Assembly (NCBI RefSeq): GCF_025567085.1
Contig: NZ_JAOQJN010000004.1
Coordinates: 1-64,000 of the forward strand
Origin: Bovifimicola ammoniilytica
GTDB taxonomy: Bacteria > Bacillota > Clostridia > Lachnospirales > Lachnospiraceae
Direction: 5' to 3'
DNA: 64,000 nucleotides
The notes below the pieces were generated by a model. That model ran no database searches. It was not told the DNA's origin and was given only the letters and a program-made list of their open reading frames with translations. Both the position numbers and the translations under genes were made by a program. Below are positions 33,069 to 42,341 of the stretch, piece by piece. Numbering within the stretch: the stretch's first letter is position 1; every line of letters starts with the position of its first letter.

Positions 33069-34943
33069 ATGACAAAATCATATGAAATAGACTACAAAGT
33101 TAAAGTAGGAATTCCAATGCCATTAGGTGCAATGAAAACAAATGATGGAATTAACTTTGCGGTTATGGTACCAGGAAAAGAAGATACAAGGTGTTCAATA
33201 ATATTATATAGAAAAGGGACGTTAGAAATCGTAACAGAGATCGTATTTACAGAGGAGATGAAGTTTGGTAAGGTATATGCAATGTGTATACAGGGAATTG
33301 CAATTTCAGAATTTGATTACAATTATCGGATTGGTAATAAAGTAATTACTGATCCATATGCGAAAATGATTAATGGAACTAAGATATTTGGTGAAAATGA
33401 TAATAAAGTTAAGACTTCAGCAGTATATAATGATAAATTTAACTGGGATGGTGATGTAAAACCTACAATAGAATTCTCAGATAGTATTATATATAAGCTG
33501 CACGTAAGAGGTTTTACGAAACATAGATATTCAAAAGTTAGGAAAAAGGGTACATTTGCTGGAATTGTTGAACGAATTGACTATCTCAAGAGCCTTGGAG
33601 TAACAATGGTAGAGCTTATGCCCGCATATGAATTTAACGAGAATTCACATATGAAGAACGGTAAAGTCAATTACTGGGGATATACAGATGCAGATTATCT
33701 TATGCCAAAGGTTGCTTATTCTTCTAGAAAGGATGGAAAGAGTGCAATCTATGAATTTAAGTCAATGGTTAAGGAATTGCATAAGAATAATATAGAGGTA
33801 TGTATGGAATTCTCGTTTGATAAGGAAATAACACCGAATTATATGATTGATTGCTTCAGACATTGGGTTATAAATTATCATATTGACGGAATACATTGTA
33901 ATATGAGCGATGATATAAGAGGTGCAATAAGTTCAGATCCATATTTGGCGGATACAAAAATCATAAGTTATGGTTTTGAAAATGATGATTTCTCAACACA
34001 TAAGCATTTAGGAGAATCTAACAGGGTATTTATGAATATAGCGAGAAAGTTCTTAAAGGGCGATGAGGGACAGGTAAATGATATGGCATTCAGAATACGT
34101 TATAATAAAGACTTTGCTGCACCGGTTAATTATTTCGCAAGCAACGATACATTTACAATGATGGATATGGTATCGTATGCAGTTAAACATAATGAAGAAA
34201 ATGGTGAATATAATAAAGACGGTATCGAGGAGAATTATAGCTGGAATTGTGGATATGAGGGTGAAACTAAGAGAAAATCTGTGGTTAATTTAAGATGGAG
34301 ACAGCTTAAAAATGCGATATGTCTGTTAATGCTTAGTCAGGGAACACCTATGATTTATGCAGGAGATGAGTTTGGCAATTCGTGTGGAGGCAATAATAAT
34401 CCATATTGTCAGGATAATGATACATCATATATTGACTGGAGATTAGCAAAGAAGAATGAGAAATTCTTGGAATTCGTAAAAAAAGTCATAGAATTCAGAA
34501 AGGCGCATAATATTTTACATATGGAGAAACCTATGCAGTTAAAGGATTACCGCTCACTTGGTATGCCTGATATGTCATTTCATTCAGATAAGACATGGAG
34601 TTTAGAATATGATGTATTAAGACGACAGTTCGGAGTAATGCTATATGGAAAATATTGTAAAATAGCAGGAAAAGAACCAGAAGAAAATATATATATGGCA
34701 TTCAATATGCATTGGGAGACAAAACATTTAGGACTTCCAACAGCAGGTAAGAATAAGGAGTGGAAACAGGCATTTTGTACTGATGAGGAATATAGTGCCG
34801 AGATAGAAGATGGTAAAACGAAGCTTGCAAGAACTATAAAAGTTCCTCCAAGATGTGTACTTGTACTTGTAAGTGAGGACGCTCCTGAAACCGAGAAAAC
34901 GGAAATAAAAGGTTATAAAAATCATGGAAGAAAGAAAGCATAG
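33069..34943 (+). CDS. GH13 glycogen-debranching-like protein, probably catalytically dead
   Basis: A 624-residue protein with the GlgX/isoamylase architecture: CBM48-like N-terminal domain (about 12-110), GH13 barrel (about 140-480) and C-terminal beta domain. The fold is kept (NYWGYTDADYLMP, GTPMIYAGDEFGNS), but the active site is not. The nucleophile region RFDLA reads HCNMS (276-280, Asp to Asn, Arg to His). The acid/base region AEPWD reads SYGFE (300-304, Glu to Tyr). Region I DVVxNH reads EFSFDK, and the region IV HD reads ND (359-360). A carbohydrate-binding or regulatory role is likelier than hydrolysis. TTGGAGG precedes the ATG. Confidence 0.85.
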   Translation: MTKSYEIDYKVKVGIPMPLGAMKTNDGINFAVMVPGKEDTRCSIILYRKGTLEIVTEIVFTEEMKFGKVYAMCIQGIAISEFDYNYRIGNKVITDPYAKMINGTKIFGENDNKVKTSAVYNDKFNWDGDVKPTIEFSDSIIYKLHVRGFTKHRYSKVRKKGTFAGIVERIDYLKSLGVTMVELMPAYEFNENSHMKNGKVNYWGYTDADYLMPKVAYSSRKDGKSAIYEFKSMVKELHKNNIEVCMEFSFDKEITPNYMIDCFRHWVINYHIDGIHCNMSDDIRGAISSDPYLADTKIISYGFENDDFSTHKHLGESNRVFMNIARKFLKGDEGQVNDMAFRIRYNKDFAAPVNYFASNDTFTMMDMVSYAVKHNEENGEYNKDGIEENYSWNCGYEGETKRKSVVNLRWRQLKNAICLLMLSQGTPMIYAGDEFGNSCGGNNNPYCQDNDTSYIDWRLAKKNEKFLEFVKKVIEFRKAHNILHMEKPMQLKDYRSLGMPDMSFHSDKTWSLEYDVLRRQFGVMLYGKYCKIAGKEPEENIYMAFNMHWETKHLGLPTAGKNKEWKQAFCTDEEYSAEIEDGKTKLARTIKVPPRCVLVLVSEDAPETEKTEIKGYKNHGRKKA

Positions 34944-35625
34944 ACTAAAAATATTTAATTCATTTCATTTAAAATTAATAGCCGTAATTACAATGACGAT
35001 AGACCATATTGGGGTAGTTTTGATGCCACAGTATGGTTTTTTGAGGATTATAGGCAGAATTGCATTTCCAATATACTGCTTTATGTTAGTAAATGGTTTC
35101 TTTTATACGAAGAATATAAGAAAATACATTGGAAGAATGTTAATATTTGCAGTAATATCAGAACCGTTTTTTGACTGGGCAATTTTCGGGAAAATATATG
35201 TAAAATCATATCAGAATATCTATTTTACTCTATTAACAGGTTTAATAATGTTAGAATGTATTGAGTTCATAAGGAAGCACCAGTTTAATGAACTCAAACT
35301 TATTTCATATGTATTAGAGGGAATAATTGTAATATTAGCCTGTGGGGTTGCAATATTCATAAGAAGTGACTATGAATTCTATGGAATATTGATGATATAT
35401 TGGTTCTATGCATTGAGATTTAATAAGGTATTAATGGGATTATTTGAAGCATATACAAATATGGAATTAATCGGAGGAGTACAGGGCTTTGCTGTACTCG
35501 CACTAATTCCAATATATATGTATAACGGGAAAAAGGGCTATAATAAAAGTAAGTGGCTGTTCTATGCTTATTATCCGTTACATTTACTGATTATTGGATT
35601 AATAAGGCAGATATTATTCTTCTGA
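34924..35625 (+). CDS. TraX-like integral membrane protein
   Basis: A 233-residue polytopic membrane protein of the TraX family. Hallmarks are LKLIAVITMTIDHIG near the N-terminus, RIIGRIAFPIYCFMLVNGF and the C-terminal YYPLHLLIIG. F-plasmid TraX acetylates pilin; chromosomal Firmicute homologues have unknown targets and are presumed membrane O- or N-acyltransferases. It overlaps the GH13-like gene by 20 bases, so the two are translated from one message. Confidence 0.88.
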   Translation: MEERKHRLKIFNSFHLKLIAVITMTIDHIGVVLMPQYGFLRIIGRIAFPIYCFMLVNGFFYTKNIRKYIGRMLIFAVISEPFFDWAIFGKIYVKSYQNIYFTLLTGLIMLECIEFIRKHQFNELKLISYVLEGIIVILACGVAIFIRSDYEFYGILMIYWFYALRFNKVLMGLFEAYTNMELIGGVQGFAVLALIPIYMYNGKKGYNKSKWLFYAYYPLHLLIIGLIRQILFF

Positions 35626-35627
35626 CA

Positions 35628-36863
35628 CTAAGAATGAGTAATATTGCCTTCATAATCAAACGTTACATTAAAGGATACTCTGTTAAGAAAATCATAGAAT
35701 TCTTTAACACCGGTATCGTCAGTTTCTGAGGTGTAGTAACTTTTACTTCCACAGGGAAGAAATGAAATCTCGCAGGTATTATCCTCTTTAATCTTACAGG
35801 TAAGAACGGTAGTGCGTGAATAATAATTGCTGAATAAAAAGTTACCCATACTGTAGACGATAGGAATGTTGTTATAGAATTCCACACCCTGCATAACGTG
35901 AGGGTGGCTTCCTATTACTAAATCTGCACCTGAATTAATGTAGTCGTATGCCATATTTCTCTGGTAATCAGCAGCGACCTCCTGGCGTTCAATTCCCCAA
36001 TGAGCATATACAATTACGAAATCACATATTTCTTTGGCTTTTCTTATCTCTTCACAAAGTGCAGTATCATCATAAGTTGTGAATACTCCCGGCCTTGCAG
36101 CATGGTCAGAAGTTTCATTAAGGGCATACCAGCTTCCATTTGGTACAACCCGGGAAGCAGCGAGAAAACCAATGGTTTTACCATTAATTTTATAAGTAAT
36201 CAGCTTTTTGGCACGTTCTAAGTCTTTACCGGCACCAATATAATCAATTCCATATTCATCAAGTGTAGAAAATGTGTCAACCAGTGCATCTTGTCCATAA
36301 TCTAAGATATGATTATTAGATATTGAAACTATATCAACTCCCATATCATTGAAAATCTTTGCACGTTCAGGAGGAACACAGTAAGTATATTCTTTGCCTG
36401 CTTCAGGAGTTCCACGATTACTAAATGGAAATTCTTCATTTATAAATGTTATATCTGCATTTTTAAGAATATCCGCTATCTTAGGCGAGATAAAGCCTGT
36501 AACACCCGATTGTAAATAAGCATTATAGAGATTGTCGGCTAAAAGAATATCTCCTGTAAATGCGAGATTTATATCTGTATATGGTTTATCTGGCTCAGAA
36601 TTATTAACTGACTGATTAGGAATATCAGTTGAAATGGTACTATTGTCAGAAGTATTAGTATCAGAATTGATGATATCGGAATTATTTCCATTGATAACAA
36701 TTTCGTTATCAGTTGAATTAGTATTGTCGGAATTAATGGAAGATGCTTCATCAGTATCTTTAACTGTTGAATTACGATTAACCTTTACATCTTTAAGAAA
36801 TACCATAACTAATATGATAATCAGGATAGTTATAACGGCAATAATATTTTGTCTTTTACTCAT
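35628..36863 (-). CDS. CapA-family (PgsA-like) metallophosphatase-fold protein
   Basis: A 411-residue protein. One N-terminal membrane helix (about 7-25) and a long Asn/Ser/Asp/Thr-rich linker (to about 100) precede the CapA domain, with LAFTGDILL, FINEEFPFSNRG, SISNNHILDYG, YAHWG and IGSHPHVMQG. Homologues include PgsA/CapA of poly-gamma-glutamate synthesis and many orphan cell-surface proteins; no capB or capC is nearby. ATG at 36863 follows AAAGGAG by 8 bases; an earlier in-frame start at 36932 is unsupported. Confidence 0.88.
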   Translation of the reverse strand: MSKRQNIIAVITILIIILVMVFLKDVKVNRNSTVKDTDEASSINSDNTNSTDNEIVINGNNSDIINSDTNTSDNSTISTDIPNQSVNNSEPDKPYTDINLAFTGDILLADNLYNAYLQSGVTGFISPKIADILKNADITFINEEFPFSNRGTPEAGKEYTYCVPPERAKIFNDMGVDIVSISNNHILDYGQDALVDTFSTLDEYGIDYIGAGKDLERAKKLITYKINGKTIGFLAASRVVPNGSWYALNETSDHAARPGVFTTYDDTALCEEIRKAKEICDFVIVYAHWGIERQEVAADYQRNMAYDYINSGADLVIGSHPHVMQGVEFYNNIPIVYSMGNFLFSNYYSRTTVLTCKIKEDNTCEISFLPCGSKSYYTSETDDTGVKEFYDFLNRVSFNVTFDYEGNITHS

Positions 36864-37048
36864 TCGGTTTTCTCCTTTGGAAATATTAAGTGTCAGGTTA
36901 GAAAATTCTTGTATCTGTAAGTATAATAACATATGGCAGGTGAATTTAAAAGCGGATAATTATGTTTACTAATTATCGTATTTGTTGTAAAATAAAGCTG
37001 ATTTATGATAAAAATTTTGAATTATATTATATTAGGAATGGAGCATAT

Positions 37049-37879
37049 ATGTCGCATAACAATCAGAAGAAAATTGCAGTAATTAATGATTTCACTGGAT
37101 TTGGTAAATGCTCAATAGCTGTATCATTGCCAGTTATTTCGGCACTTAAGGTACAATGTTGTCTTGTACCTACATCTATTTTCTCTAATCATACTGCTTA
37201 TCCCGAGTATTTTTTTGATGATTATACGGATAAGATGGAAGAATATATTGATAATTGGAAGAAATTAGGTTTGGAGTTCGAAGGGATTTCAACAGGTTTC
37301 TTAGGCGATGCCAAACAGATTGAAATAGTTAAAAGTTTTATCAGATATTTTAAGAAAGATAATACTGTAGTGATAGTTGATCCGGTTATGGGCGATTATG
37401 GCGTTAAATATGCAACATATACTGAGGATTTGTGCAGACGTATGAAAGAATTAGTTGAGCAGGCAGATATTGTAACACCGAATATTACGGAGGCATGCAT
37501 TTTAACTGGAAATGATTACGATAAAGTTATAAATGATGATGTAGAAATTGCAAAGATGGCAGAAAAAATATCTGCATCAGGACCTAAGAAAGTTGTAATT
37601 ACGGGAATTAACAGAGAAAATTATATTTGCGATTATGTATATGAGAAAAATGTAACGAACGAATTTCTTAAGAGTGTAAAAGTCGGTGGAGAGCGTTCGG
37701 GAACAGGCGATATATTTTCAGCAATTATATCGGCAGATGCCGTAAATAACGTAGAATTTAAGACTTCGGTGGAAAAGGCTTCTAAATTCATAAGAGAATG
37801 TCTGGTTATATCGGAGGAAAGAGATATTCCTAAAGAGGATGGAGTATGTTTCGAGGACATACTAACCACATTGAGATAG
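37049..37879 (+). CDS. pyridoxal/pyridoxamine kinase, PfkB fold
   Basis: A 276-residue kinase that phosphorylates B6 vitamers. Visible features are INDFTGFGKCS, the early substrate loop, VDPVMGD, TPNITEACILTG and the anion-hole motif GTGDIFSA near residue 221, in the C-terminal part. I start at ATG 37049, with GGAATGGAG just upstream, giving MSHNNQKK; an earlier in-frame ATG at 36962 would overlap the promoter region of the divergent gene. The length fits PdxK/PdxY. Confidence 0.87.
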   Translation: MSHNNQKKIAVINDFTGFGKCSIAVSLPVISALKVQCCLVPTSIFSNHTAYPEYFFDDYTDKMEEYIDNWKKLGLEFEGISTGFLGDAKQIEIVKSFIRYFKKDNTVVIVDPVMGDYGVKYATYTEDLCRRMKELVEQADIVTPNITEACILTGNDYDKVINDDVEIAKMAEKISASGPKKVVITGINRENYICDYVYEKNVTNEFLKSVKVGGERSGTGDIFSAIISADAVNNVEFKTSVEKASKFIRECLVISEERDIPKEDGVCFEDILTTLR

Positions 37880-37929
37880 TGATAAATTAACAGGAAATGT
37901 AAGAAAAGTAGAAAGAAAGGATAAATTTT

Positions 37930-39204
37930 ATGATAGATATTATACTTGCTTCAAAGTCACCAAGACGTAAGGAATTACTAGAACAGATTGGTATACAGTT
38001 CAGATGTATGCCAAGTTCGAAAGAAGAGATAATAACAAAGGTGGTACCGGAAGAGGTAGTCAAGGAATTATCAGAACAGAAAGCAAGAGATATAGAAAGC
38101 CAGCTTGAGATAAAAGGTGATACAGTTATTATAGGTGCAGATACAATAGTTGCTTTTGATGATAAAATTCTTGGTAAGCCATCCGATAAGGAAGATGCCG
38201 TTAATATGCTTAGTTCCATATCAGGTCATAAGCATCAGGTATATACAGGCGTTACTATGATATATTTGTCAGGAAATGTCAGAAAAGAGATTACATTTAA
38301 GGAAAAGACAGATGTATTTGTAAGAAATTTATCTAAAGAAGATATTTTTGAATATGTGGCTACAGATGAACCTATGGATAAGGCAGGAAGTTACGGTATT
38401 CAGGGAAAATTCGCTAAATATGTTGAGAAAATAAATGGTGATTATAACAACGTGGTTGGTTTACCAGTTTCAAGATTATTTAATGAAGCAAGAGAACATT
38501 TTGGAATTGATTTAGTAACAGGTAGAAGAAAACCTATGGATAAGGTGCGTGGTGCAATATTTGATTTGGACGGAACTACACTTGATACAGTCGAATCTAT
38601 TGGTGTCACATTGAATAAAGTCCTAAAAGAGTTAGGATTAAAGGAACATCCTATAGAAGCATTTAAGACATTTGCAGGTGACGGACAGATTGAATTAGTA
38701 AAAAGAGCATTGATTGCATCGGGTGATACAGAACTTAAATATTTTGAAAAAGCAATGCAAAGATATATTGAATTATTCAAAGAAGGCTGTACATATAATG
38801 TCAAGCCATATGATGGTATAAGAGAGTTATTCGATTATTTCAAGCAAAATGGAATAAAGATTGCTATCTTTTCAAATAAAGAACATATAAATGTCATAAG
38901 TATATTAGATTTATTATTTGGCGAAAATTACTTCGATGCAGTGTTAGGACAGAGACCTGACCATCAGAAGAAACCATCAGGTGAGGGAATAGATATAATT
39001 CTTGGTAAGTGGTCAGTTTTACCAGAGAATTGTATCTATGTAGGCGATACTAATACAGATATGTTGACAGGTAAGAATTATGGTCTGTATACAATTGGTG
39101 TTACGTGGGGCTTTAGAACAAGACAGGAGCTTATAGATGCAAATGCTGACTGTATAGCCGAACATCCATTAGACATTAAAGATATAGCAAATGACAGATA
39201 TTAA
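37930..39204 (+). CDS. Maf nucleotide pyrophosphatase fused to HAD phosphatase
   Basis: A 424-residue fusion. Residues 1-190 are a Maf domain (LASKSPRRKELL, GADTIVAFD, DKAGSYGIQG) expected to hydrolyse non-canonical or dTTP/UTP-type nucleotides to monophosphates. Residues 205-424 are a HAD phosphatase of the phosphoglycolate phosphatase-like group, with IFDLDGTTLDT (Asp212, Asp214), FSNKEH and VGDTNTDM. The two could act in series, removing pyrophosphate and then phosphate. AAAGGA lies 11 bases before the ATG; spacing is rather long. Confidence 0.9.
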   Translation: MIDIILASKSPRRKELLEQIGIQFRCMPSSKEEIITKVVPEEVVKELSEQKARDIESQLEIKGDTVIIGADTIVAFDDKILGKPSDKEDAVNMLSSISGHKHQVYTGVTMIYLSGNVRKEITFKEKTDVFVRNLSKEDIFEYVATDEPMDKAGSYGIQGKFAKYVEKINGDYNNVVGLPVSRLFNEAREHFGIDLVTGRRKPMDKVRGAIFDLDGTTLDTVESIGVTLNKVLKELGLKEHPIEAFKTFAGDGQIELVKRALIASGDTELKYFEKAMQRYIELFKEGCTYNVKPYDGIRELFDYFKQNGIKIAIFSNKEHINVISILDLLFGENYFDAVLGQRPDHQKKPSGEGIDIILGKWSVLPENCIYVGDTNTDMLTGKNYGLYTIGVTWGFRTRQELIDANADCIAEHPLDIKDIANDRY

Positions 39205-39353
39205 TATTATTAGAATGATATTAAATAATATTAGTGAACTACAACATAGTATAGAAATTTAAGATAATACGAAATAATTGTGAAAAATATTGATAGTATA
39301 GTGTGAAGAAATATGCTTGTGCAATTGAAAATTATGCATAGTATGGAGGAAAA

Positions 39354-40400
39354 ATGAGAAAAAAATTAGTTAAAGTTATAGCAGTTACATTAAGTGCTTC
39401 AATGCTTTTATGTGGCTGCAGTATAGGTGGTAAGAAAATATTTTTATCAACGGGCTTGTCAGATAAAGAATTATTTAAAATAGATGGAAGTGTATTTAGT
39501 GTATCCGAAGCAATGTTATATCTTACAACAGAGAAGAACAGATATGAGCAGTCATATGGTACAGATATATGGAGCAAAGATATCTGCGGTGTAACATTAG
39601 AAGATTATGTTAAAGATAATGTCAAAAACCAGTTAGCTGAAATTAAAGCTCTTGATTTATTAGCTAAGAAAAATAAGATAAAATTATCAGAAAATGAAAA
39701 AGAAAAGATAAAAGAAGATGCTGAAAAATACTTCAATGCACTTACAGATACCGAGAAAAAATATATGAATGTAACATTAGATGATGTTAAAAAAGCATAT
39801 TCAGATTATAAACTTGCTAATAAAGTCTATACAGAGCTTACTAAGGATATCAATCCTGAAATAAGTGATGCTGATGCGAAAGTAATAAAAGTAGCAAGTA
39901 TCTATTCTAAGACATATACATTAGATTCTAAGGGAAACAGAGTAGAATATACAGATGAAGAAAAAGAAAAATCTAAAAAAGAAATGCAAAAACTCTTAGA
40001 TTCCATAAATAATGGAGAAGATTTTATGGAGTTAGCAGCTAATAATACCGATGCTGATAAAGTAGAATATGAATTTGGCAAAGGTGAAATGATACAGGAA
40101 TTTGAAGATGCGGCATATTCATTAAAGACAGATGAGGTAAGTGGTATCGTAGAAACACCTGACGGATATTATATAATAAAATGTATAAGCGACTATCTTC
40201 AGGATAAAACCCAGACTCATAAAGAAGAGATGATAAAAGAAGAAAAGGATAAGCATTTTAAAGAAATCTATGATCCTTTTATAGAGGCGGTATCATCTGA
40301 ATTCAATGATGATGTGTGGAAAAATATAAAGTTTGAAGATATGAAAGATATAAATGTATCGAATTTCTATACGTGTATGACTGAAGATGCGACGGAATAG
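39354..40400 (+). CDS. lipoprotein foldase with parvulin domain (PrsA/SurA-like)
   Basis: A 348-residue secreted lipoprotein. The signal peptide ends in lipobox LLCGC, so it is anchored by a diacylglyceryl cysteine near residue 22. A SurA-N-like helical region (about 45-170) precedes a PpiC-type segment around residues 180-285 with FGKGEMIQEFEDAAYSLKT and ETPDGYYIIK. It probably helps fold exported proteins or isomerises prolines, although the parvulin is divergent. GGAGG lies upstream of the ATG. Confidence 0.85.
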   Translation: MRKKLVKVIAVTLSASMLLCGCSIGGKKIFLSTGLSDKELFKIDGSVFSVSEAMLYLTTEKNRYEQSYGTDIWSKDICGVTLEDYVKDNVKNQLAEIKALDLLAKKNKIKLSENEKEKIKEDAEKYFNALTDTEKKYMNVTLDDVKKAYSDYKLANKVYTELTKDINPEISDADAKVIKVASIYSKTYTLDSKGNRVEYTDEEKEKSKKEMQKLLDSINNGEDFMELAANNTDADKVEYEFGKGEMIQEFEDAAYSLKTDEVSGIVETPDGYYIIKCISDYLQDKTQTHKEEMIKEEKDKHFKEIYDPFIEAVSSEFNDDVWKNIKFEDMKDINVSNFYTCMTEDATE

Positions 40401-40422
40401 ATGAATATAGGGAGGTAATAAA

Positions 40423-40479
40423 TTGGAATTTATGGATACTTATCTTAATTTGACAAGTGCAAATAGTAAGTATAAATAA
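40423..40479 (+). CDS. possible 18-codon peptide
   Basis: TTG at 40423 lies 7 bases after GGGAGG and opens an 18-codon frame (start LEFMDTYLNLTSANSKYK if read literally, first residue Met in translation). It follows the foldase gene by 22 bases and ends 65 bases before the nitrilase gene. The ribosome site is better than that of many genes here, but nothing else supports function; it may be a leader peptide or the stump of a lost gene. Confidence 0.3.
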   Translation: MEFMDTYLNLTSANSKYK

Positions 40480-40544
40480 GGTTTATTCGGTCGGCACAGA
40501 GCAGAAGTCTATGTTCTTATACTGGAAAAGGAGATGATTGATAA

Positions 40545-41312
40545 ATGAGAATTGAAGCATATCAATTTGCAGTATCCGGAAATATATATGATAATTATAA
40601 TGAAATAGAAAGAGCGATATATTTAGCAAAACATAAAGGTGTTCAATTATTAATCTTTCCGGAATGTTCATTAATAGGCTATCCTCCCAGAGATATATTA
40701 AATTCATTAAGTGTCGATTTTAATATTGTGAGGTCAATGTGTGATAAACTTCAGGCAATAGCTGACAAAAACGATATTTCTTTTATTGTAGGAACCATAT
40801 TCAAAGAAAAAGAAATATACAATAGAGCATTGTTATTTCAGCCTAATAAACAAATTAAGTTTTATGATAAGCGTGCTTTATGGGGATGGGATAATGATAA
40901 TTTCACAAAGGGAGATAAAGATGGAATATTTGAAATAGATGGGGTTGTATTTGGAATTAGAATTTGTTTTGAAATTAGATTTCCTGAATTTTTCAGAGAA
41001 TTGTATAAAAGGAATACAGATGTAAATGTAATTTTATTTTATGATGTAGCGGATATGGATGATAAGGAACGATACAGTATGATTAGAGGTCATCTACAAA
41101 CTCGTGCAGTCGAAAATGTTACTACGACTATTTCAGTAAACGCTACTTCGCCTTTTCAGACAGCACCGACAATGGTTTTTGGAAAATCTGGACAGTGTAT
41201 TAAGGAATGTGTTAGAAATAAAACTGAAATATTGATTTATGATTTTGAAAAAACAATTAATGATTTCGGAGAAAATGGAAGAATATCAATATCCGATTCA
41301 TTAATTAAGTAG
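40545..41312 (+). CDS. carbon-nitrogen hydrolase (nitrilase superfamily)
   Basis: A 255-residue enzyme. The Glu-Lys-Cys triad is intact: Glu40 (FPECSLIGYPP), Lys109 (FYDKRALWG) and Cys141 (IRICFEIRFPE). It probably cleaves an amide to acid and ammonia. The GYPPRD motif resembles that of the glutaminase domain of NAD synthetase, but no synthetase domain is adjacent. Substrate unknown. A weak GGAG lies upstream; the start MRIEAYQFAVSGN fits the family. Confidence 0.87.
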   Translation: MRIEAYQFAVSGNIYDNYNEIERAIYLAKHKGVQLLIFPECSLIGYPPRDILNSLSVDFNIVRSMCDKLQAIADKNDISFIVGTIFKEKEIYNRALLFQPNKQIKFYDKRALWGWDNDNFTKGDKDGIFEIDGVVFGIRICFEIRFPEFFRELYKRNTDVNVILFYDVADMDDKERYSMIRGHLQTRAVENVTTTISVNATSPFQTAPTMVFGKSGQCIKECVRNKTEILIYDFEKTINDFGENGRISISDSLIK

Positions 41313-41403
41313 GATATAATTAGTATTGTATATAAGCAAAAAGATTCATTTAATGAAATTTGTTTGACTGTTAAGAATACTTCAATATAGTTAGGAGAAA
41401 AAG

Positions 41404-41598
41404 ATGTTTAACAGATATGATGATATAAATGAATTTATTACAGATATTGATAAACCAAACATAATTACATTTGAGTATTGGGGTGAAAAAGAAAATACAC
41501 AATATCTTGTTGAGTTTGAAGAAATTGATGACAAATTTATTTTAAAGAGTTTTGGCTCGGTTGAGGATATTCCTGCTGACTGGGATGAGATAAATTAG
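41404..41598 (+). CDS. hypothetical acidic 64-residue protein
   Basis: A small acidic protein (many Asp and Glu) with aromatic residues in alternating pattern, suggesting a small beta-rich domain. AGGAG lies 7 bases before the ATG, which makes it likely to be expressed. No family was recognised. It sits just before the GC-richer toxin-antitoxin patch. An immunity-like or regulatory role would be speculation. Confidence 0.55.
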   Translation: MFNRYDDINEFITDIDKPNIITFEYWGEKENTQYLVEFEEIDDKFILKSFGSVEDIPADWDEIN

Positions 41599-41666
41599 GG
41601 AGAGCAGACAGACGTGTCTGTGCTAGCTATAGCGGGTGTAGTTGCTTATAAGGTGATGCACTAAAA

Positions 41667-41694
41667 AAGGAACCTGTATAAAAACAGATTCCTT
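41667..41694 (-). terminator. terminator of the toxin-antitoxin operon
   Basis: AAGGAA (41667-41672) pairs with TTCCTT (41689-41694), with an inner CTGT/ACAG. On the minus strand it is followed by six T residues. The stem overlaps the toxin stop codon. Confidence 0.75.
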
Positions 41695-42025
41695 AAATGA
41701 GGGAAAGTCCCTGTCGAAGAATGGAAGTCCAGTTACTTTTCTGATAGAGAAAACGGACGATGATTACAGTCTGTTTTTCTTCATTAATCGTATAAAAGGC
41801 AAGGTAATTATTGATTATCACAAAACGAATGCCCCAGCCTGCAAGTACCGGATCATCTACCAGACGAAATTTCTGTGGCAGGTCGGCTAATGAGCCTATC
41901 TGCTCGGTTACAGCATCTAGCAGATTAACTGCGGCATCAGAATTTTTGAGGGTAAATTCAATGTAATCCGCAGCACACATAATATCGTGTTCTGCGGTGG
42001 AAGTGATATGAACTTGATAACTCAT
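41693..42025 (-). CDS. RelE/ParE-family toxin
   Basis: A 110-residue toxin-like protein. The N-terminus SYQVHITSTAEHDIMCAADYI, the middle LADLPQKFRLVDD and the C-terminal YTINEEKQTVIIVRFLYQ match the ParE/RelE barrel layout. RelE members cleave mRNA at the ribosome and ParE members poison gyrase; I cannot tell which. It overlaps the antitoxin in an ATGA arrangement. Base composition is GC-richer than its neighbours, suggesting recent transfer. Confidence 0.88.
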   Translation of the reverse strand: MSYQVHITSTAEHDIMCAADYIEFTLKNSDAAVNLLDAVTEQIGSLADLPQKFRLVDDPVLAGWGIRFVIINNYLAFYTINEEKQTVIIVRFLYQKSNWTSILRQGLSLI

Positions 42026-42285
42026 CGACTGCGACGACTCCTGATATCCGCCATAGCTTCGGAAAATGGTCTTGTGTTGCCAGTGGTAATATCGTCCATT
42101 CCTTCCTTAATCTGGCTGTAAAGTTCAAAGCGGCTGGTCAGTTCCTCATAGGTTTCAATGCTCATAACAGCAAGATCACCTTTTCCATTCTTCGTAATAA
42201 AAACCGGTTCAGGATAATTATGACAAAATGTAGAAATTTCATTGTAATTATTCCTTAAATCAGCACTAGATTTGATTGTTGGCAT
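42022..42285 (-). CDS. Phd/YefM-family antitoxin
   Basis: An 87-residue antitoxin. The N-terminal Phd/YefM DNA-binding fold is visible: MPTIKSSADLRNNYNEIS, the central PVFITKNGKGDLAVMSIETYEEL, and a flexible basic C-terminal tail that would wrap the toxin. It is first in the operon, with GGGAGG upstream and a near-consensus promoter. Such antitoxins repress their own promoter. Confidence 0.9.
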   Translation of the reverse strand: MPTIKSSADLRNNYNEISTFCHNYPEPVFITKNGKGDLAVMSIETYEELTSRFELYSQIKEGMDDITTGNTRPFSEAMADIRSRRSR

Positions 42286-42312
42286 AAAAACACCTCCCTA
42301 TTCGATAACAAA

Positions 42313-42341
42313 ATTATACATAAATTTTACTATGAAGTCAA
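42313..42341 (-). promoter_or_regulatory. promoter of the toxin-antitoxin operon
   Basis: On the minus strand TTGACT (42336-42341) is spaced 17 bases from consensus TATAAT (42313-42318), close to the antitoxin start. It is one of the strongest promoters in the window, as expected for an autoregulated module. Confidence 0.8.
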
